A DNA stretch of 64,000 bases from Streptomyces oryzae (lineage in GTDB: Bacteria; Actinomycetota; Actinomycetes; Streptomycetales; Streptomycetaceae), in contig NZ_JADKMA010000006.1 in the NCBI RefSeq assembly GCF_017676365.1, forward strand, positions 22,342 to 86,341, written 5' to 3'. Shown here piece by piece: positions 28,120 through 37,472 of this stretch (its first letter is position 1; every line of letters starts with the position of its first letter). The notes below the pieces were generated by a model. It was not told where the DNA came from and searched no databases. It saw only the letters and a list, made by a program, of their open reading frames with translations. Position numbers and translations under genes: made by a program.

Positions 28120-28898
28120 GACTGGGACTCTCCCTCCGGCGGCTCGGCAGGGCCGTTGCGGGTGTCCAGGGCAGGTGGGGGCGGGGTACCTGCCGCGGTG
28201 AGCTGGGCCTTCATCCGGGACAGGTCCGCCTCGATGTCGTGCCCTTCGGTGGCGGTGTCCAGTTCGGCCTGGATATCGTCCCGGGCGACAGGGAGAGTGG
28301 AGTCCTCCAGCGCGCCGGAGGAGATCAGCTCGTCGAGTGCGCCGGCGCGGGCTTCCATCTGCTGGGTCTTGTCCTGGGCACGCTGCATGGCCATGCCTAC
28401 ATCGCCCATCTCCTCCGAGACGCCGGTGACTGCTTCCCCGATGCGGGTCCGGGCCTCGGCGGCGGTGTAGCCGGCCTTGAGCGTCTCCTTACGGGTACGG
28501 AACGCGTCCACCTTCGCCTGCAGCCGCTCCGAGGCCAAGGTGAGCTTCTCCTCCTCGGCCTGCAACGATGCTTCCTGTTCGTGCAGTTCGCTGACCTGCG
28601 AACTCACCGCCGTGCGCCGGGACAAAGCCTCCCGGGCCAGGTCCTCCCGCCCGGCCGCCAGCGCCTGCTGCGCCTGCCCTTCCAGCTTCACTGCGGACTG
28701 GTCGAGCTGAGTGATCTGAAGGGCGACACGCTTACGGCTGGTCGCCACGTCCGCCACTCCGCGCCTCACCTTCTGCAACAGGTCCCGTTGCTTCTCGTAC
28801 GAGTAGTCCAGCAGCTCACGCGGATCCTCCGCACGGCCCAGTGCATTGCCCACCTTGATTCTGAACAGGTCGGCGATGCGGCGGGTGATGCTTGTCAT
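28116..28898 (-). CDS. pspA: Phage shock protein A (PspA/IM30 family)
   Basis: The 260-residue protein is mostly long coiled coil from about residue 30 to 190 (YEKQRDLLQKVRRGVADVA, LHEQEASLQAEEEKLTLA). The N-terminus MTSITRRIADLFRIKVGNAL forms the amphipathic membrane-binding helix. PspA assembles into ESCRT-III-like scaffolds on damaged membranes. ATG 28898 follows GAGGAGGCGGAGCACG. Upstream in-frame codons belong to the broken membrane protein gene. Confidence 0.92.
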   Translation of the reverse strand: MTSITRRIADLFRIKVGNALGRAEDPRELLDYSYEKQRDLLQKVRRGVADVATSRKRVALQITQLDQSAVKLEGQAQQALAAGREDLAREALSRRTAVSSQVSELHEQEASLQAEEEKLTLASERLQAKVDAFRTRKETLKAGYTAAEARTRIGEAVTGVSEEMGDVGMAMQRAQDKTQQMEARAGALDELISSGALEDSTLPVARDDIQAELDTATEGHDIEADLSRMKAQLTAAGTPPPPALDTRNGPAEPPEGESQS

Positions 28899-28924
28899 CG
28901 TGCTCCGCCTCCTCTTCCAGTGAG

Positions 28925-29212
28925 CTCCGCGACGGCCCCGGACGTCGCGCGGCGGCGTCCGAGGCCTCTGGTCTCTTGAGCCATCACCGCTGCTCTTGCC
29001 GCGCATCATCAGCGCCATCATGACGGTGCAGGCGATCACCACGACCAGCACGCCGACGCCGATGACTCCGGTGGCGCCAGGACGATGGCGACGACCAGGA
29101 CCGGGACGCAGCAGGCGATCACCATCCAGCCGCGGCCACTGCCCCTGCCGCCTCCAGGCTCACGCGCAGAGCCGGGCCTGCGAGGGATACGAGGATCGTC
29201 TGGCGAGGTCAT
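28925..29212 (-). pseudogene. Small two-helix membrane protein upstream of pspA, one apparent frameshift
   Basis: ATG 29212 starts MTSPDDPRIPRRPGSA and reaches a first helix (WMVIACCVPVLVVAIVLA). The second helix (VIGVGVLVVVIACTVMMAL) is in another frame; the junction near 29075 (GGCGCCACC) looks like one base lost from GGCGGCCACC. In the corrected frame no stop occurs before the pspA start, so the natural 3' end is unclear. It may belong to the psp operon. Confidence 0.55.
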
Positions 29213-29275
29213 CGTCGCCTCCGAAAGGGCGAAGGGTTCTCGTGGACGAAGCGGCCCACGGCATCCGCACACGGT

Positions 29276-29563
29276 TCACGTCCAGTGTGGAGGTGTCGCA
29301 CAGAGTGTGGACAGGCGTCTCCGGTACTCCTCCTCGTCGATCTCACCTAGGGCGAACCGCAGCAGCTGCTCGGGCGTGGGTCCGGGGGAAGGGTGGGCAT
29401 GGGGTTGAGGTTGCGGCCGTTCACTGTCGCCGGAATGGGAACGCGCCACGGCGCGGAAGATCAGAGCTCCGATGCCGATGACCAGCGCCCAGAAGACAAT
29501 CATGCTGGCCGACATCGCGAACCAGCCCCACCCACCGATGCCGTGGCCGTACCAGAACATCAT
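29276..29563 (-). CDS. SHOCT-domain small membrane protein
   Basis: The 95-residue protein has one membrane helix (MIVFWALVIGIGALIF) and a C-terminal SHOCT motif (PEQLLRFALGEIDEEEYRRR), a short oligomerisation segment. Actinobacterial SHOCT proteins often lie near copper or stress genes, as here. The function is unknown. Confidence 0.82.
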   Translation of the reverse strand: MMFWYGHGIGGWGWFAMSASMIVFWALVIGIGALIFRAVARSHSGDSERPQPQPHAHPSPGPTPEQLLRFALGEIDEEEYRRRLSTLCATPPHWT

Positions 29564-29779
29564 GGCGATTCACTTCCCAGACCGCGGATGCGCAGCCACA
29601 ATTTGCTGAGCCGCAAGCCACCGTCACTCTCATTGTCCCTCCCGCCGATCCATCCCGCTCGCGGGCGGACGGGAGTTCATGCGGGGCGCAGCCGACCCGC
29701 TGGCCGGGGTATCCGGAGCGAAAATGGTGGTGCCACCCGGCTCATCCGACCCGGGGGCATGGTCTTCCTGATGGCCTTG

Positions 29780-29893
29780 CCCGACCGCAACCGCGCCCAG
29801 CCTGTGCCCATGCGGCAGAGGCCGCGTATCCGGCCATCGATCTTGTTCAGGCGGGCCAGATGATCGGCCTTGCGATCGGCGTGATCGGACGCC
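29780..29893 (-). pseudogene. CsoR-type copper repressor, N-terminal fragment
   Basis: Between the copper ATPase and the SHOCT gene the minus strand reads HADRKADHLARLNKIDGR, then IRGLCRM, matching the first helices of CsoR/RcnR repressors (KxxxLxRLxRIxGQxRGLxRM). It lacks a start and the Cu-binding Cys-His-Cys region, so it is a dead piece. Its place just downstream of copA suggests a former copA-csoR pair. Confidence 0.6.
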
Positions 29894-29939
29894 GGAGTGT
29901 GCTTCTTACGGGCGTCGCATCAGGTAGCGGAAGCGCTGG

Positions 29940-32537
29940 TCATCGGGATTCGCCTCTCTCGTGCTCGCTCCCGGCCGGTCTGTCGGCCCGGGCGCGGCCG
30001 GCGCCGGACTCGACCCGGGGCTGGACGCTCGCGGGCTGGGCATCAGGCAGCAGCCGGGTGTGCCAGCGGCGCAGCCGGGACGCGTTGGTGACGACCGACA
30101 GCGAACTGAGCGCCATGGCTGCAGCGGCAAAGATCGGGCTGAGCCGGAGACCCCACAGCGGGTACAGGGCGCCCGCGGCGAGGGGGACGCCGACGGCGTT
30201 GTAGACCAGGGCGAAGAACAGGTTCTGCCGGATGTTGCGCATGGTGGCCCGCGACAGTCGGATCGCCGTGACCACGCCGCTCAGCGAGCCGGAGATGAGG
30301 GTGATGTCGGCTGCTTCGATGGCGACGTCGGTACCGGTACCGATGGCCAGCCCGATGTCCGCGGCGGCCAGGGCGGGGGCGTCGTTGATGCCGTCACCGA
30401 CCATGCCGACCGTGCGGCCCTCGTTCTGCAGGCGGTGGATCTCTTCGGCCTTGTGCTCGGGCAGCACCTCGGCCAGGGCCCGGTCCACGCCCACCTGGGC
30501 GGCGATGGCGGCGGCGGTGCGGGCGTTGTCGCCGGTGATGATGATGACGTCGATGCCGAGGAGCTTGAGGGCGGCGATGGCGGCGACGGATTCGTCCTTG
30601 ACGGTATCGGCGACCGCCAGCACGCCGGCGGGACGTCCGTCGAAGGCCGCGAGCACGGGGGTCTTGCCCTCAGCCGAGTACGCGGCCGCCACGGGGACGA
30701 GTGCGGTGGTGTCGATGCCGGAGTCGTCGAGGAGCCGGACCGTGCCGACCAGGACGGAGTGTCCGTCGACGGTGGCCTGGACGCCCTTGCCGGTGACCGA
30801 GTCGAATCCGGTCGCGGCGTGCGGGTGAAGGCCGCGGTCGCGGACAGCGGTGACGATGGCCTGGGCAAGGGGGTGTTCGCTGTCAGCCTCGGCCGCGGCC
30901 ACCAGCCGCAGGAGTTCGGTGTCGTCGAACTCAGCGGCGGTGTGGACGTCGGTCAGGACGGGCTTGCCCTCGGTGACGGTGCCGGTCTTGTCCAGGACCA
31001 CGGTGTCCAGCTTGTGCGCGGTCTCCAGGGCTTCGGCGGAGCGGATCAGGATGCCGGCCTGGGCACCCTTGCCGGTGGCGACCATCACCGACAGCGGAGT
31101 GGCGAGTCCGAGCGCGCACGGGCAGGCGATGATCAACACCGCGACCGCGGAAACCAGTGCCAGGGTCAGTGCGGGCGCCGGCCCAAGGGCGAACCAGACG
31201 GCGAAGGCGCCGATCGCGATGGCGATCACTGCGGGCACGAAGTACGCCGAGACGGCGTCGGCGAGCCGCTGGATGGGGGCCTTGGACGCCTGGGCCTGCT
31301 GAACGAGTCGGATGATCTGGGCGAGCACCGTGTCGGCGCCGACTTTGGCCGCCCGTACCCGCAGGGACCCGGTGCCATTGACAGTGGCGCCGATGACAGT
31401 GTCCCCCGTGCGCTTGGTGACAGGCATCGGCTCGCCGGTGACCATCGACTCGTCGACCGCGGACGAACCCGAGACAACCCCGGCGTCGACGGGGATCTTC
31501 TCCCCAGGCCGGATGACGATCTCGTCGCCGACCACGACCTCGTCCACAGGGACCTCCATCTCGGCACCCTCACGCACCACACGGGCGGTGCGTGCCCGCA
31601 GGCCCAGCAGGGCGCGGATCGCCTCGCCGGTGCCGGCCTTCGCCCGGGCCTCCAGCAGCCGCCCGAGCAGGATCAGGGTGAGGATGACGCCGACGGCTTC
31701 GAAGTAGACCTCGCGTACGTCTTCCGGCAGCAGGCCGGGAGCGAGGGTGACCAGCAGGCTGTAGCCGTAGGCGGCACTCGTACCCAGTGTGATCAGGGAA
31801 TTCATGTCCGCGGCCCGGTGGCGCAAAGTCAGCCAGCCCGTCACATGGATCGGCCACCCGGCGTAGAACATCACCGGCGTGATCAGCGCCAGCTGGAACC
31901 AGTGGTTCAGCATCCAGCCGGGCACCCAGTCCGCGCCGAACAGTTCGTGCGCCATCACGGCGAACAGCACGGGGAAGGTGAGCACCGCGCCCGTCAGCAC
32001 CCTGCGGCCGAGGTCCTTGATCTCCGCCATCCGCTCAGCGACGTCGGCGGCTTCCGCCTCGGCCGCCGTCCGTTCCTCACCCGCCGACGGCGCCCCACCG
32101 ACCACAGAAGGAAAGACGGCCGAAGCGCCGTCGCCGTCCTGGGCGGGCGGTGCGGTGCCTTCCGCGGGTTCGACCAGCAGCGTGCCGTGGATCATGTTCA
32201 TACCGCAGGCGAAGCCGAAGGAGCCTGGACGGTCAGGGTTCAGCCGGACGGTTGTGCGGGTATGCGCGGGCAGACCCGCACCGACCTTGAGAGCGGGGAA
32301 GACCACGCGGGAGGTGCACTCGCCGGCCTCCTTCCGGTCGAAGACCAGTTCCACCGGCGTGCCCTGGCGGACCTTGATCACGTCCGGGCTGTATCCGCCC
32401 CGTACCGTCACCTCCACCCGCTGTACGCCGCCTTCCAGCCGGGCGGCACCGGCCCGGCGCGGTCCGAAGAAGTACCGGCCCAGCACGGCGACCAGCACGG
32501 CCGACGCCAGGATCACGACGACGTCAACGGCACCCAT
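29940..32537 (-). CDS. Copper-type P1B-ATPase with N-terminal cupredoxin domain
   Basis: In this 865-residue protein a membrane helix (1-22) is followed by a cupredoxin-like domain (about 38-125) with likely metal ligands Cys74, Cys111, Met113 and His117. The ATPase core has the transport motif CPC at 472-474 ([10 protein letters not shown]), the phosphorylated Asp516 in [14 protein letters not shown], and [16 protein letters not shown]. It should export Cu(I) or a similar ion; the fused cupredoxin domain probably delivers or senses the metal in place of the usual HMA domain. A palindrome lies 43 bases upstream. Confidence 0.9.
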   Translation of the reverse strand: MGAVDVVVILASAVLVAVLGRYFFGPRRAGAARLEGGVQRVEVTVRGGYSPDVIKVRQGTPVELVFDRKEAGECTSRVVFPALKVGAGLPAHTRTTVRLNPDRPGSFGFACGMNMIHGTLLVEPAEGTAPPAQDGDGASAVFPSVVGGAPSAGEERTAAEAEAADVAERMAEIKDLGRRVLTGAVLTFPVLFAVMAHELFGADWVPGWMLNHWFQLALITPVMFYAGWPIHVTGWLTLRHRAADMNSLITLGTSAAYGYSLLVTLAPGLLPEDVREVYFEAVGVILTLILLGRLLEARAKAGTGEAIRALLGLRARTARVVREGAEMEVPVDEVVVGDEIVIRPGEKIPVDAGVVSGSSAVDESMVTGEPMPVTKRTGDTVIGATVNGTGSLRVRAAKVGADTVLAQIIRLVQQAQASKAPIQRLADAVSAYFVPAVIAIAIGAFAVWFALGPAPALTLALVSAVAVLIIACPCALGLATPLSVMVATGKGAQAGILIRSAEALETAHKLDTVVLDKTGTVTEGKPVLTDVHTAAEFDDTELLRLVAAAEADSEHPLAQAIVTAVRDRGLHPHAATGFDSVTGKGVQATVDGHSVLVGTVRLLDDSGIDTTALVPVAAAYSAEGKTPVLAAFDGRPAGVLAVADTVKDESVAAIAALKLLGIDVIIITGDNARTAAAIAAQVGVDRALAEVLPEHKAEEIHRLQNEGRTVGMVGDGINDAPALAAADIGLAIGTGTDVAIEAADITLISGSLSGVVTAIRLSRATMRNIRQNLFFALVYNAVGVPLAAGALYPLWGLRLSPIFAAAAMALSSLSVVTNASRLRRWHTRLLPDAQPASVQPRVESGAGRARADRPAGSEHERGESR

Positions 32538-32579
32538 GAGCTTCTCGCCTCCCTTGGCGGGTCACTCTCCGGCCTGTGC

Positions 32580-32591
32580 CCGGGTACCCGG
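32580..32591. promoter_or_regulatory. 12-bp palindrome upstream of the copper ATPase
   Basis: CCGGGTACCCGG is a perfect palindrome 42 bases before the copper ATPase start. It could be an operator, but it does not match the known CsoR site closely. Confidence 0.35.
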
Positions 32592-33028
32592 CTGGGTGGA
32601 GGCTGAACGGCCCGCTGGCCCTGGACCATCCGGCCCCAGACCGGCTTGCCGATCGGTGGGGTTACCACGCCCGGCCGCAGACCACAGCAGACACGACGAT
32701 GAACCAAGGAAGACGGGGGCCTGTGCATCACGGAAGCGCACGGCGGGACAGGACGCCCCCCGACGTGAGGGGCGATCTCCGAGGAGGTGATCACCTCCAT
32801 TGAGCCACCTAAGCAGCCGAACACACGTACGGGATGCCTGCCGGAGAGCCGACAGGAACGGCCCGGCACAGGCCGCCCGAGGACGAGCGGCAAGCCGCCC
32901 GTCGCCGTCAGCAGCACCTGCCGTTCTGGCGCGGACCCAAAGGCGGCCCCGCTTCGATCCAGCGAGAAGAGGCCTTTGCTATGACCTGACGCTCATCGCC
33001 TGCCTCTGGCAGAGGTGTTGAGGTGCCA
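32592..33028. other. Intergenic with a 16-bp perfect palindrome
   Basis: No gene is recognised. GGAGGTGATCACCTCC at 32783-32798 is a perfect palindrome whose left half is a Shine-Dalgarno sequence and whose right half equals the 3' end of 16S rRNA. No credible open frame follows it. Confidence 0.5.
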
Positions 33029-33625
33029 CTACCGTCTCCGCTTTCGCTTGGGGACGCTTTTCGTGCCGCGCGGTGGCCGCTTGGCGTCCGGGTGGACAGC
33101 GCGCTGGAAATCCTCTGCGGGGCGCAAGGACTGCATGCCGGCGCATGGTGCGGCAGCGAGACGCCCATTGTCGCTGACGATGAGTGGTCGGATGCGCATC
33201 GGGTTCTTGCCGGTTGCGAAGGCGTCGATGACGTCCGCAAGAGCGGCCGTGCCAACGTCGAGGCGGAACCGCTCGACAACGGCTCTGACACGTTCCACGG
33301 CGATGCCTGTGTGCCCTGCGATGTCTTCGATGGCGACCGTGGCTGCTCGGCGCCGGGCTCGAACAAGGACATGAGACTGAACCTGGCGCGTTCCAGCGGC
33401 CGGGCGTCCGCCCGGTCCCTGTCCGTAGCAGCCATAGCAATCTGCGCGGCGCCGCCCACGGCATTGAGGCGGTCGTTCAGGCCGGCGTGTTGCCGGTGGT
33501 GGCATGCGTCGAGGACGGCCAGGGCGTCGGTCGCGTCGAAGCCGAGCTGGGTGTTGAGCGCCGCGCGGACGCCGGGATTGCCATCCAGGAGCGCCGGATT
33601 GGTTTTCTCGACCATCTCCGCGTAG
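33029..33625 (-). pseudogene. Relic of an unidentified protein
   Basis: Protein-like sequence runs in one frame (YAEMVEKTNPALLDGNPG, NTQLGFDATDALAVLDA) and continues in another (VAIEDIAGHTGIAVERV, DVIDAFATGKNPMRIRPLIV). Composition and helical pattern suggest a real gene broken by at least one frameshift, with no family recognised. It borders an insertion-sequence relic. Confidence 0.45.
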
Positions 33626-33924
33626 GAGGTTGCGCATCCACAGCTCAGCGCCCCGAATGAGCAAGGACACAAGCGCAAGCTTGTCGGCCGGGTCAACGGC
33701 GGCGAGGGACCGCAGCCGTGCGAGACGAAGGATGTTGCCGGGGGTCGTCCTTCGCCTCCGAAACGAAGTGGCTCATCTGCTGAAACTCGGCTGCGGGGGT
33801 ATCGGCCGCCGCTGTCTCATCCCGGGCGGCGAGAGCAACCAACGCCAGCGCGACCGCGCCCGTCAGCTGCGCGCGGTCGGGGAGGATATGTCGGTCCCAC
33901 CTGACCCCGGACGCAACGGGAGCC

Positions 33925-34265
33925 CGCGAGGCTCACAAATGCGCACAGGCACGATGAGGTCCCAGGGCAGCAGACCTGGTGACGTGGCCGGCGACAAGGC
34001 GTACTCCTCTCGCGCCAACCGCGCCCACCTGCCGAGACGGAAGATCAAGGCTGTGGTCCCAGACAAGGCGGATCAGGCGGCCAACCAGACGAAGAAGGGC
34101 GAGGGGCGGGCATCCGGTTTCGCACGACGCCGAGTTGTACAAGAAGCGCAACGCCGGGGAGCGGTGCATCAACAAGACCAAGGACTGGAGGCGGCCGGCC
34201 ATGCGTTTCGACATAGGCCCGACAGCTACATGGCGGAGCTTGAGCTGCGCGGCGCATTCATCTGA
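33925..34265 (+). mobile_element. IS5-type transposase, C-terminal remnant
   Basis: GDKAYSSRANRAHLPRRKIK, then AVVPDKADQAANQ match the segment before the catalytic Glu of IS5-family DDE transposases. In a shifted frame HDAELYKKRNAGERCINKTK holds the ERxINxxK block with that Glu, and later SYMAELELRGAFI closes the protein. Frameshifts and the missing N-terminal half make it inactive. Confidence 0.72.
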
Positions 34266-34366
34266 TTGCGCAGCCTCCACCGACGAACGAGATATCTCAT
34301 GACCGGCGGTAGCCAATATGGCAACCACCTCCCGTTGCTGCCCCCGTGTCGCTGGCGTCGCCCCAC

Positions 34367-34963
34367 TCAGCGAAGACCGCGCTTCTCGCGTTCGGCTTCG
34401 ATCAGCTCCTCCATGAGTTCCTCCGGGTCCACCGTGTACTCGGTGTCATCGAGGGCGTCGTAGTCCTGAGTGCTCAGCGGCAGGCCGAGCACGGCGAGTT
34501 CGGCGGCAAGTTGTGTGAATGCGATTCGCTCGTCAGGCTCGTCCTGGTAGCTTGCCTGCGCGGCGGCGGCCCCCTCGGTCAGGGTGAGGCCGACCAGGCC
34601 CCAGAAGGTGCACTCGGTGTCCAGCTCTATGAGGTGCCAGGCACGGTCCCCGGGTTCGTCGGGGTGCAGCCAGTAGCCGATCCACCCCTTTCCGCCCTTC
34701 GCCACGAGCTTGACGTACTTGGCCATCTCCGCGATCCCGGCGTCGACGGCCTGCGACTCCGGGTCCGCGAGTTCCTTCTCGCTCCGATAGCTGGTGTCCA
34801 GGAGCGGGTGAACCTCTCCCGCCTCGAAGAAGTCCAGGTCGAGAAGGTGGGCGAAGTCGCTGCGGCCTTCCCACTGCGCCACCAGCAGCACGCGCAGATC
34901 GTCGGGTACTGGACGGCCGTCCAGCCGCTCGCGGGAGAACTCGGCCAGCCGTTCCTCGTACAT
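34367..34963 (-). CDS. Hypothetical cytoplasmic protein
   Basis: The 198-residue protein has no signal or membrane segment. It starts MYEERLAEFSRERLDGRPVP after GGAGAGGGCGT and contains WIGYWLHPDEPGDRAWHLIE, reminiscent of the SMI1/KNR4-like fold found in immunity proteins. The likeness is weak, so no function is given. It ends in a charged helix (EELMEELIEAEREKRG). Confidence 0.65.
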   Translation of the reverse strand: MYEERLAEFSRERLDGRPVPDDLRVLLVAQWEGRSDFAHLLDLDFFEAGEVHPLLDTSYRSEKELADPESQAVDAGIAEMAKYVKLVAKGGKGWIGYWLHPDEPGDRAWHLIELDTECTFWGLVGLTLTEGAAAAQASYQDEPDERIAFTQLAAELAVLGLPLSTQDYDALDDTEYTVDPEELMEELIEAEREKRGLR

Positions 34964-35068
34964 ACGCCCTCTCCAGAGGTCGAAGCAAGATCCTCGCGCC
35001 AACTTAACAGCGGAGTCTGACAGGAGGTTGAGCATGCGGGCGGCGGGTGTCCGTTGGACCAGGTGGGC

Positions 35069-35911
35069 TCAGTGCGTGGGAAGCACTTCCAGGGCGGCGG
35101 ATGCTTTCATGAACGCCTGGGTGGCCATCTCGTCGACGGGGAGGTCCCGGTAGCCGGGGTAGTTGACCTCGACGCAGTAGGGGCCGCGGAAGCCGCGTTC
35201 GTGCAGGCCCAGCAGCAGGTCCCTGACGTCCAGTTCGCCGTCGCCCGGCAACAGGCGGCCGCGTCGTGCCTCGGCCAGGAAGTCGTCATGCACGAGGCGG
35301 CCGTCGTTGAGTTGGACGGCGGTGATGCGGTCCGAGGGTAGGCCGGTGAGGTCGGCGAGGGTCGAGCGGCTGTTGTAGAAGTGCCAGACGTCGATCATCA
35401 GTCCGGCATTGGGGGCACCCGATGCCTCCAGCACCGCGCGCGCGGTGGCCACGTCCTTCAGACCGGACCAGGGGAAAGCCTCGACCGCGACGTGCAGACC
35501 GCGTTCGGCGACGGCATCACAGATCGCACGAAGCCGGGCGCCCGCGGCGGTGACGTCGAGTTCGTCGCCGGTGAACTCGCCCGCTGTGACGTGATGGGGG
35601 CGGAAGGCGTGCCCGAGAGCGTCGACGGTGGCGAGGTCACCTTCTTCGGGGTCCGCCGTGGCCCAGCCGCCGAGGAACTCGATTTCGCGCAGGGCAAGTC
35701 CGTGTGTGCCGAGCAGCGTGCGTACGGACTCGTCGCTCGCGCCGGCTGCTCGCATCCGCTGGTAGTCGTCGATGTGCAGGCCGATGCCTGTGAAGCCGGC
35801 CGCGGCCGCCGCGCGGCAACGCTCGGCGAACGGCACGCGGGCCGGCTGCGCGAATCCGGCGCCGGAGAGGGTCACGAAGCTCGCGGTGAGTTCGGGGAGT
35901 GCGGGAGTCAT
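35069..35911 (-). CDS. TIM-barrel protein, candidate 3-dehydroshikimate dehydratase
   Basis: This 280-residue protein is of the xylose isomerase-like barrel fold. Candidate metal ligands are Glu144 (AVEAFPW), Asp174 (MIDVWHF), Gln200 (AVQLND) and Glu248 (CVEVNYP), the E-D-Q-E set and spacing of QuiC/QsuB-type dehydratases, which turn 3-dehydroshikimate into protocatechuate. The nearby shikimate dehydrogenase and dehydroquinase genes support this. The fold is also used by sugar isomerases, so the reaction is inferred. Its ATG overlaps the dioxygenase stop (ATGA). Confidence 0.75.
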   Translation of the reverse strand: MTPALPELTASFVTLSGAGFAQPARVPFAERCRAAAAAGFTGIGLHIDDYQRMRAAGASDESVRTLLGTHGLALREIEFLGGWATADPEEGDLATVDALGHAFRPHHVTAGEFTGDELDVTAAGARLRAICDAVAERGLHVAVEAFPWSGLKDVATARAVLEASGAPNAGLMIDVWHFYNSRSTLADLTGLPSDRITAVQLNDGRLVHDDFLAEARRGRLLPGDGELDVRDLLLGLHERGFRGPYCVEVNYPGYRDLPVDEMATQAFMKASAALEVLPTH

Positions 35912-36864
35912 GGCAGCGTCGGGGTGGCGTGGGAGTGGAAGCTGTCGGGCACATCGAGGCCCCAAGCGGTGGAGCGGCCTTGGCCCTCGGTGGTCCAGGT
36001 GACCGGTTCCCAGTCGGGAGCGAAGATGTGGAAGCCGCCGGCGAACACCTCGATGCGGTTGCCGCCTGGTTCCAGGACGTAGAGGAAGAAGCCCTGGGTG
36101 CGCGAGTGTTTGGCCGGGCCGAACTCGATCCGGGTGCCCAGCTCGCAGAAGATGTCGGCGGCGCGGAGCACGTCCTCGCGGTTCTCGACGGCGTACGCGA
36201 GGTGGTGCAGCCGCCCGGTGGCCCCGGGAACCGGCTCGCGGGTGATGGCGAGGTCGTGGGCCTTGTTCATCAGGCTGAGCCAGGCGCCCGCCTCGGGCCG
36301 GCCGGGTGGGATCAGGTGTTCGCGAAGCTTGAAGCCCAGCGTCTCGCACATGAACTCACGCGTGGCGGGCACGTCCTGCGCCAGGACGTTGATGTGGTCG
36401 ATCCGCGCAGCGCCGACACCGGCGGAGACGGAGGACTGGGGCTGATTGGGCAGGTACGACGCCTTGCCCTCAGGAGCGCGGTACTTCTCGGTCTCGTAGT
36501 AGAGCTCCATGCGCTGGCCACTCGGGGCGATGAAGGAGTACGCCTTGCCGTGCCCGAAGTCCCCGTCGGTCCATCCCCCCTCGATGCCGCGTTCCTCCAG
36601 GGCCGCGACCCGGCGTGTCAGGGCCTGCGGGCTCACCGTGCGCCAGGCGACATGACCGAGTCCGGCGCGGTCGGCCGCGGTCAGTTTCAGGGTCGTCAGG
36701 TCGTGGTCGCCCCATGCGCGCAGATAGGCGCTGCCGCCGGACTCATGCACCAAGTGCAGGCCGTAGACCTCGGTGAAGAAGGCCAGGCTCTGGTCGTACA
36801 CGGGGGTCAGCAGCTCGGCGTGGCCGAGGTGGGCGAGCTCGTAGAGCGGCTCGGTCGTTGTCAC
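35908..36864 (-). CDS. Extradiol ring-cleavage dioxygenase, XylE/catechol 2,3-dioxygenase type
   Basis: The 318-residue protein has two vicinal-oxygen-chelate modules. The catalytic C-terminal one keeps iron ligands His157 (IDHINVL), His221 (LHHLAY) and Glu272 (NRIEVF), plus His203, His253 and Tyr262 at the places of the XylE catalytic residues. It should open a catechol-type ring next to the hydroxyls using Fe(II) and O2. Protocatechuate is a possible substrate given the gene set, but this is inferred. Its ATG overlaps the upstream stop. Confidence 0.88.
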   Translation of the reverse strand: MTTTEPLYELAHLGHAELLTPVYDQSLAFFTEVYGLHLVHESGGSAYLRAWGDHDLTTLKLTAADRAGLGHVAWRTVSPQALTRRVAALEERGIEGGWTDGDFGHGKAYSFIAPSGQRMELYYETEKYRAPEGKASYLPNQPQSSVSAGVGAARIDHINVLAQDVPATREFMCETLGFKLREHLIPPGRPEAGAWLSLMNKAHDLAITREPVPGATGRLHHLAYAVENREDVLRAADIFCELGTRIEFGPAKHSRTQGFFLYVLEPGGNRIEVFAGGFHIFAPDWEPVTWTTEGQGRSTAWGLDVPDSFHSHATPTLP

Positions 36865-37277
36865 TGCTTCTCGCCTTCTTTCGCCTTCTTCTCCGCCTTC
36901 TTTTCCAGCTCCGCGATGTCGGCGAGGACCTGGGGGCCGCGATTGATCGCGGAGTATCCGGTGAACAGGAACGCCAGGTCGATGACGGCGCGCAGTTCGT
37001 CCCAGCCGGCACCGGCTCGTAGTGCGGCGAGGCCGTGCAGCTTGGCGGCGTCGCTGAGTTTGGCGTGCAGGATGCCGAAGAGCACGAGCTGGACGGTCTT
37101 CTGGTCCAGCGCCTCCGGATACATGACCATATTGCGCAGGCGCTCCTGCGCGAGCAGGAGTTCCGGATCGGTCTGCTCCGACGCCTCGAACCGGGCGGCC
37201 ACCCGTGGGGGGACGAAGCCCAGCATCCGCTCGTAGGTCGCGCGGTAGTCCTCGGGGCTCTCCGGTCGGTCAGTCAT
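36861..37277 (-). CDS. Carboxymuconolactone decarboxylase-family protein
   Basis: The 138-residue protein has the AhpD/CMD helical fold (LDQKTVQLVLFGILHAKLSD, FTGYSAINRGPQVL) but no CxxC pair, so it is not a peroxidase of the AhpD type. The tail is rich in Lys and Glu (EKKAEKKAKEGEKQ). Between ring-cleavage genes it might remove the extra carboxyl group of a ring-opened protocatechuate; this is a guess from position. It overlaps both neighbours. Confidence 0.8.
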   Translation of the reverse strand: MTDRPESPEDYRATYERMLGFVPPRVAARFEASEQTDPELLLAQERLRNMVMYPEALDQKTVQLVLFGILHAKLSDAAKLHGLAALRAGAGWDELRAVIDLAFLFTGYSAINRGPQVLADIAELEKKAEKKAKEGEKQ

Positions 37278-37470
37278 GGGATGCCTCCTGTTCGGCCTTG
37301 GTCACGTCCCCCACCGCCCAGTGCTCCGGAGGGATTTCGCGTACGAGGACACGGATGGCCGTGTCGGGGGCGTCCAGGGAATCCCGTACGGCGGCGTGCA
37401 CCCGGTGGATGAGGTCGCGGATCTTCTCCGGGGGGCGTCCGGCGACAACGCTGATCTCGACGAGTGGCAT
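37270..37470 (-). CDS. dmpI: 4-oxalocrotonate tautomerase
   Basis: The 66-residue protein starts MPLVEISVVAGRPPEKIRDL. After Met removal Pro1 is the catalytic base, and an Arg in IRVLVREIPPEHW binds the substrate. It converts 2-hydroxymuconate (enol) to 2-oxo-3-hexenedioate. It is fifth in an order matching dmpE-F-G-H-I and overlaps the next gene by eight bases. The start is fixed by the Pro1 requirement. Confidence 0.9.
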   Translation of the reverse strand: MPLVEISVVAGRPPEKIRDLIHRVHAAVRDSLDAPDTAIRVLVREIPPEHWAVGDVTKAEQEASHD

Positions 37471-37472
37471 CT

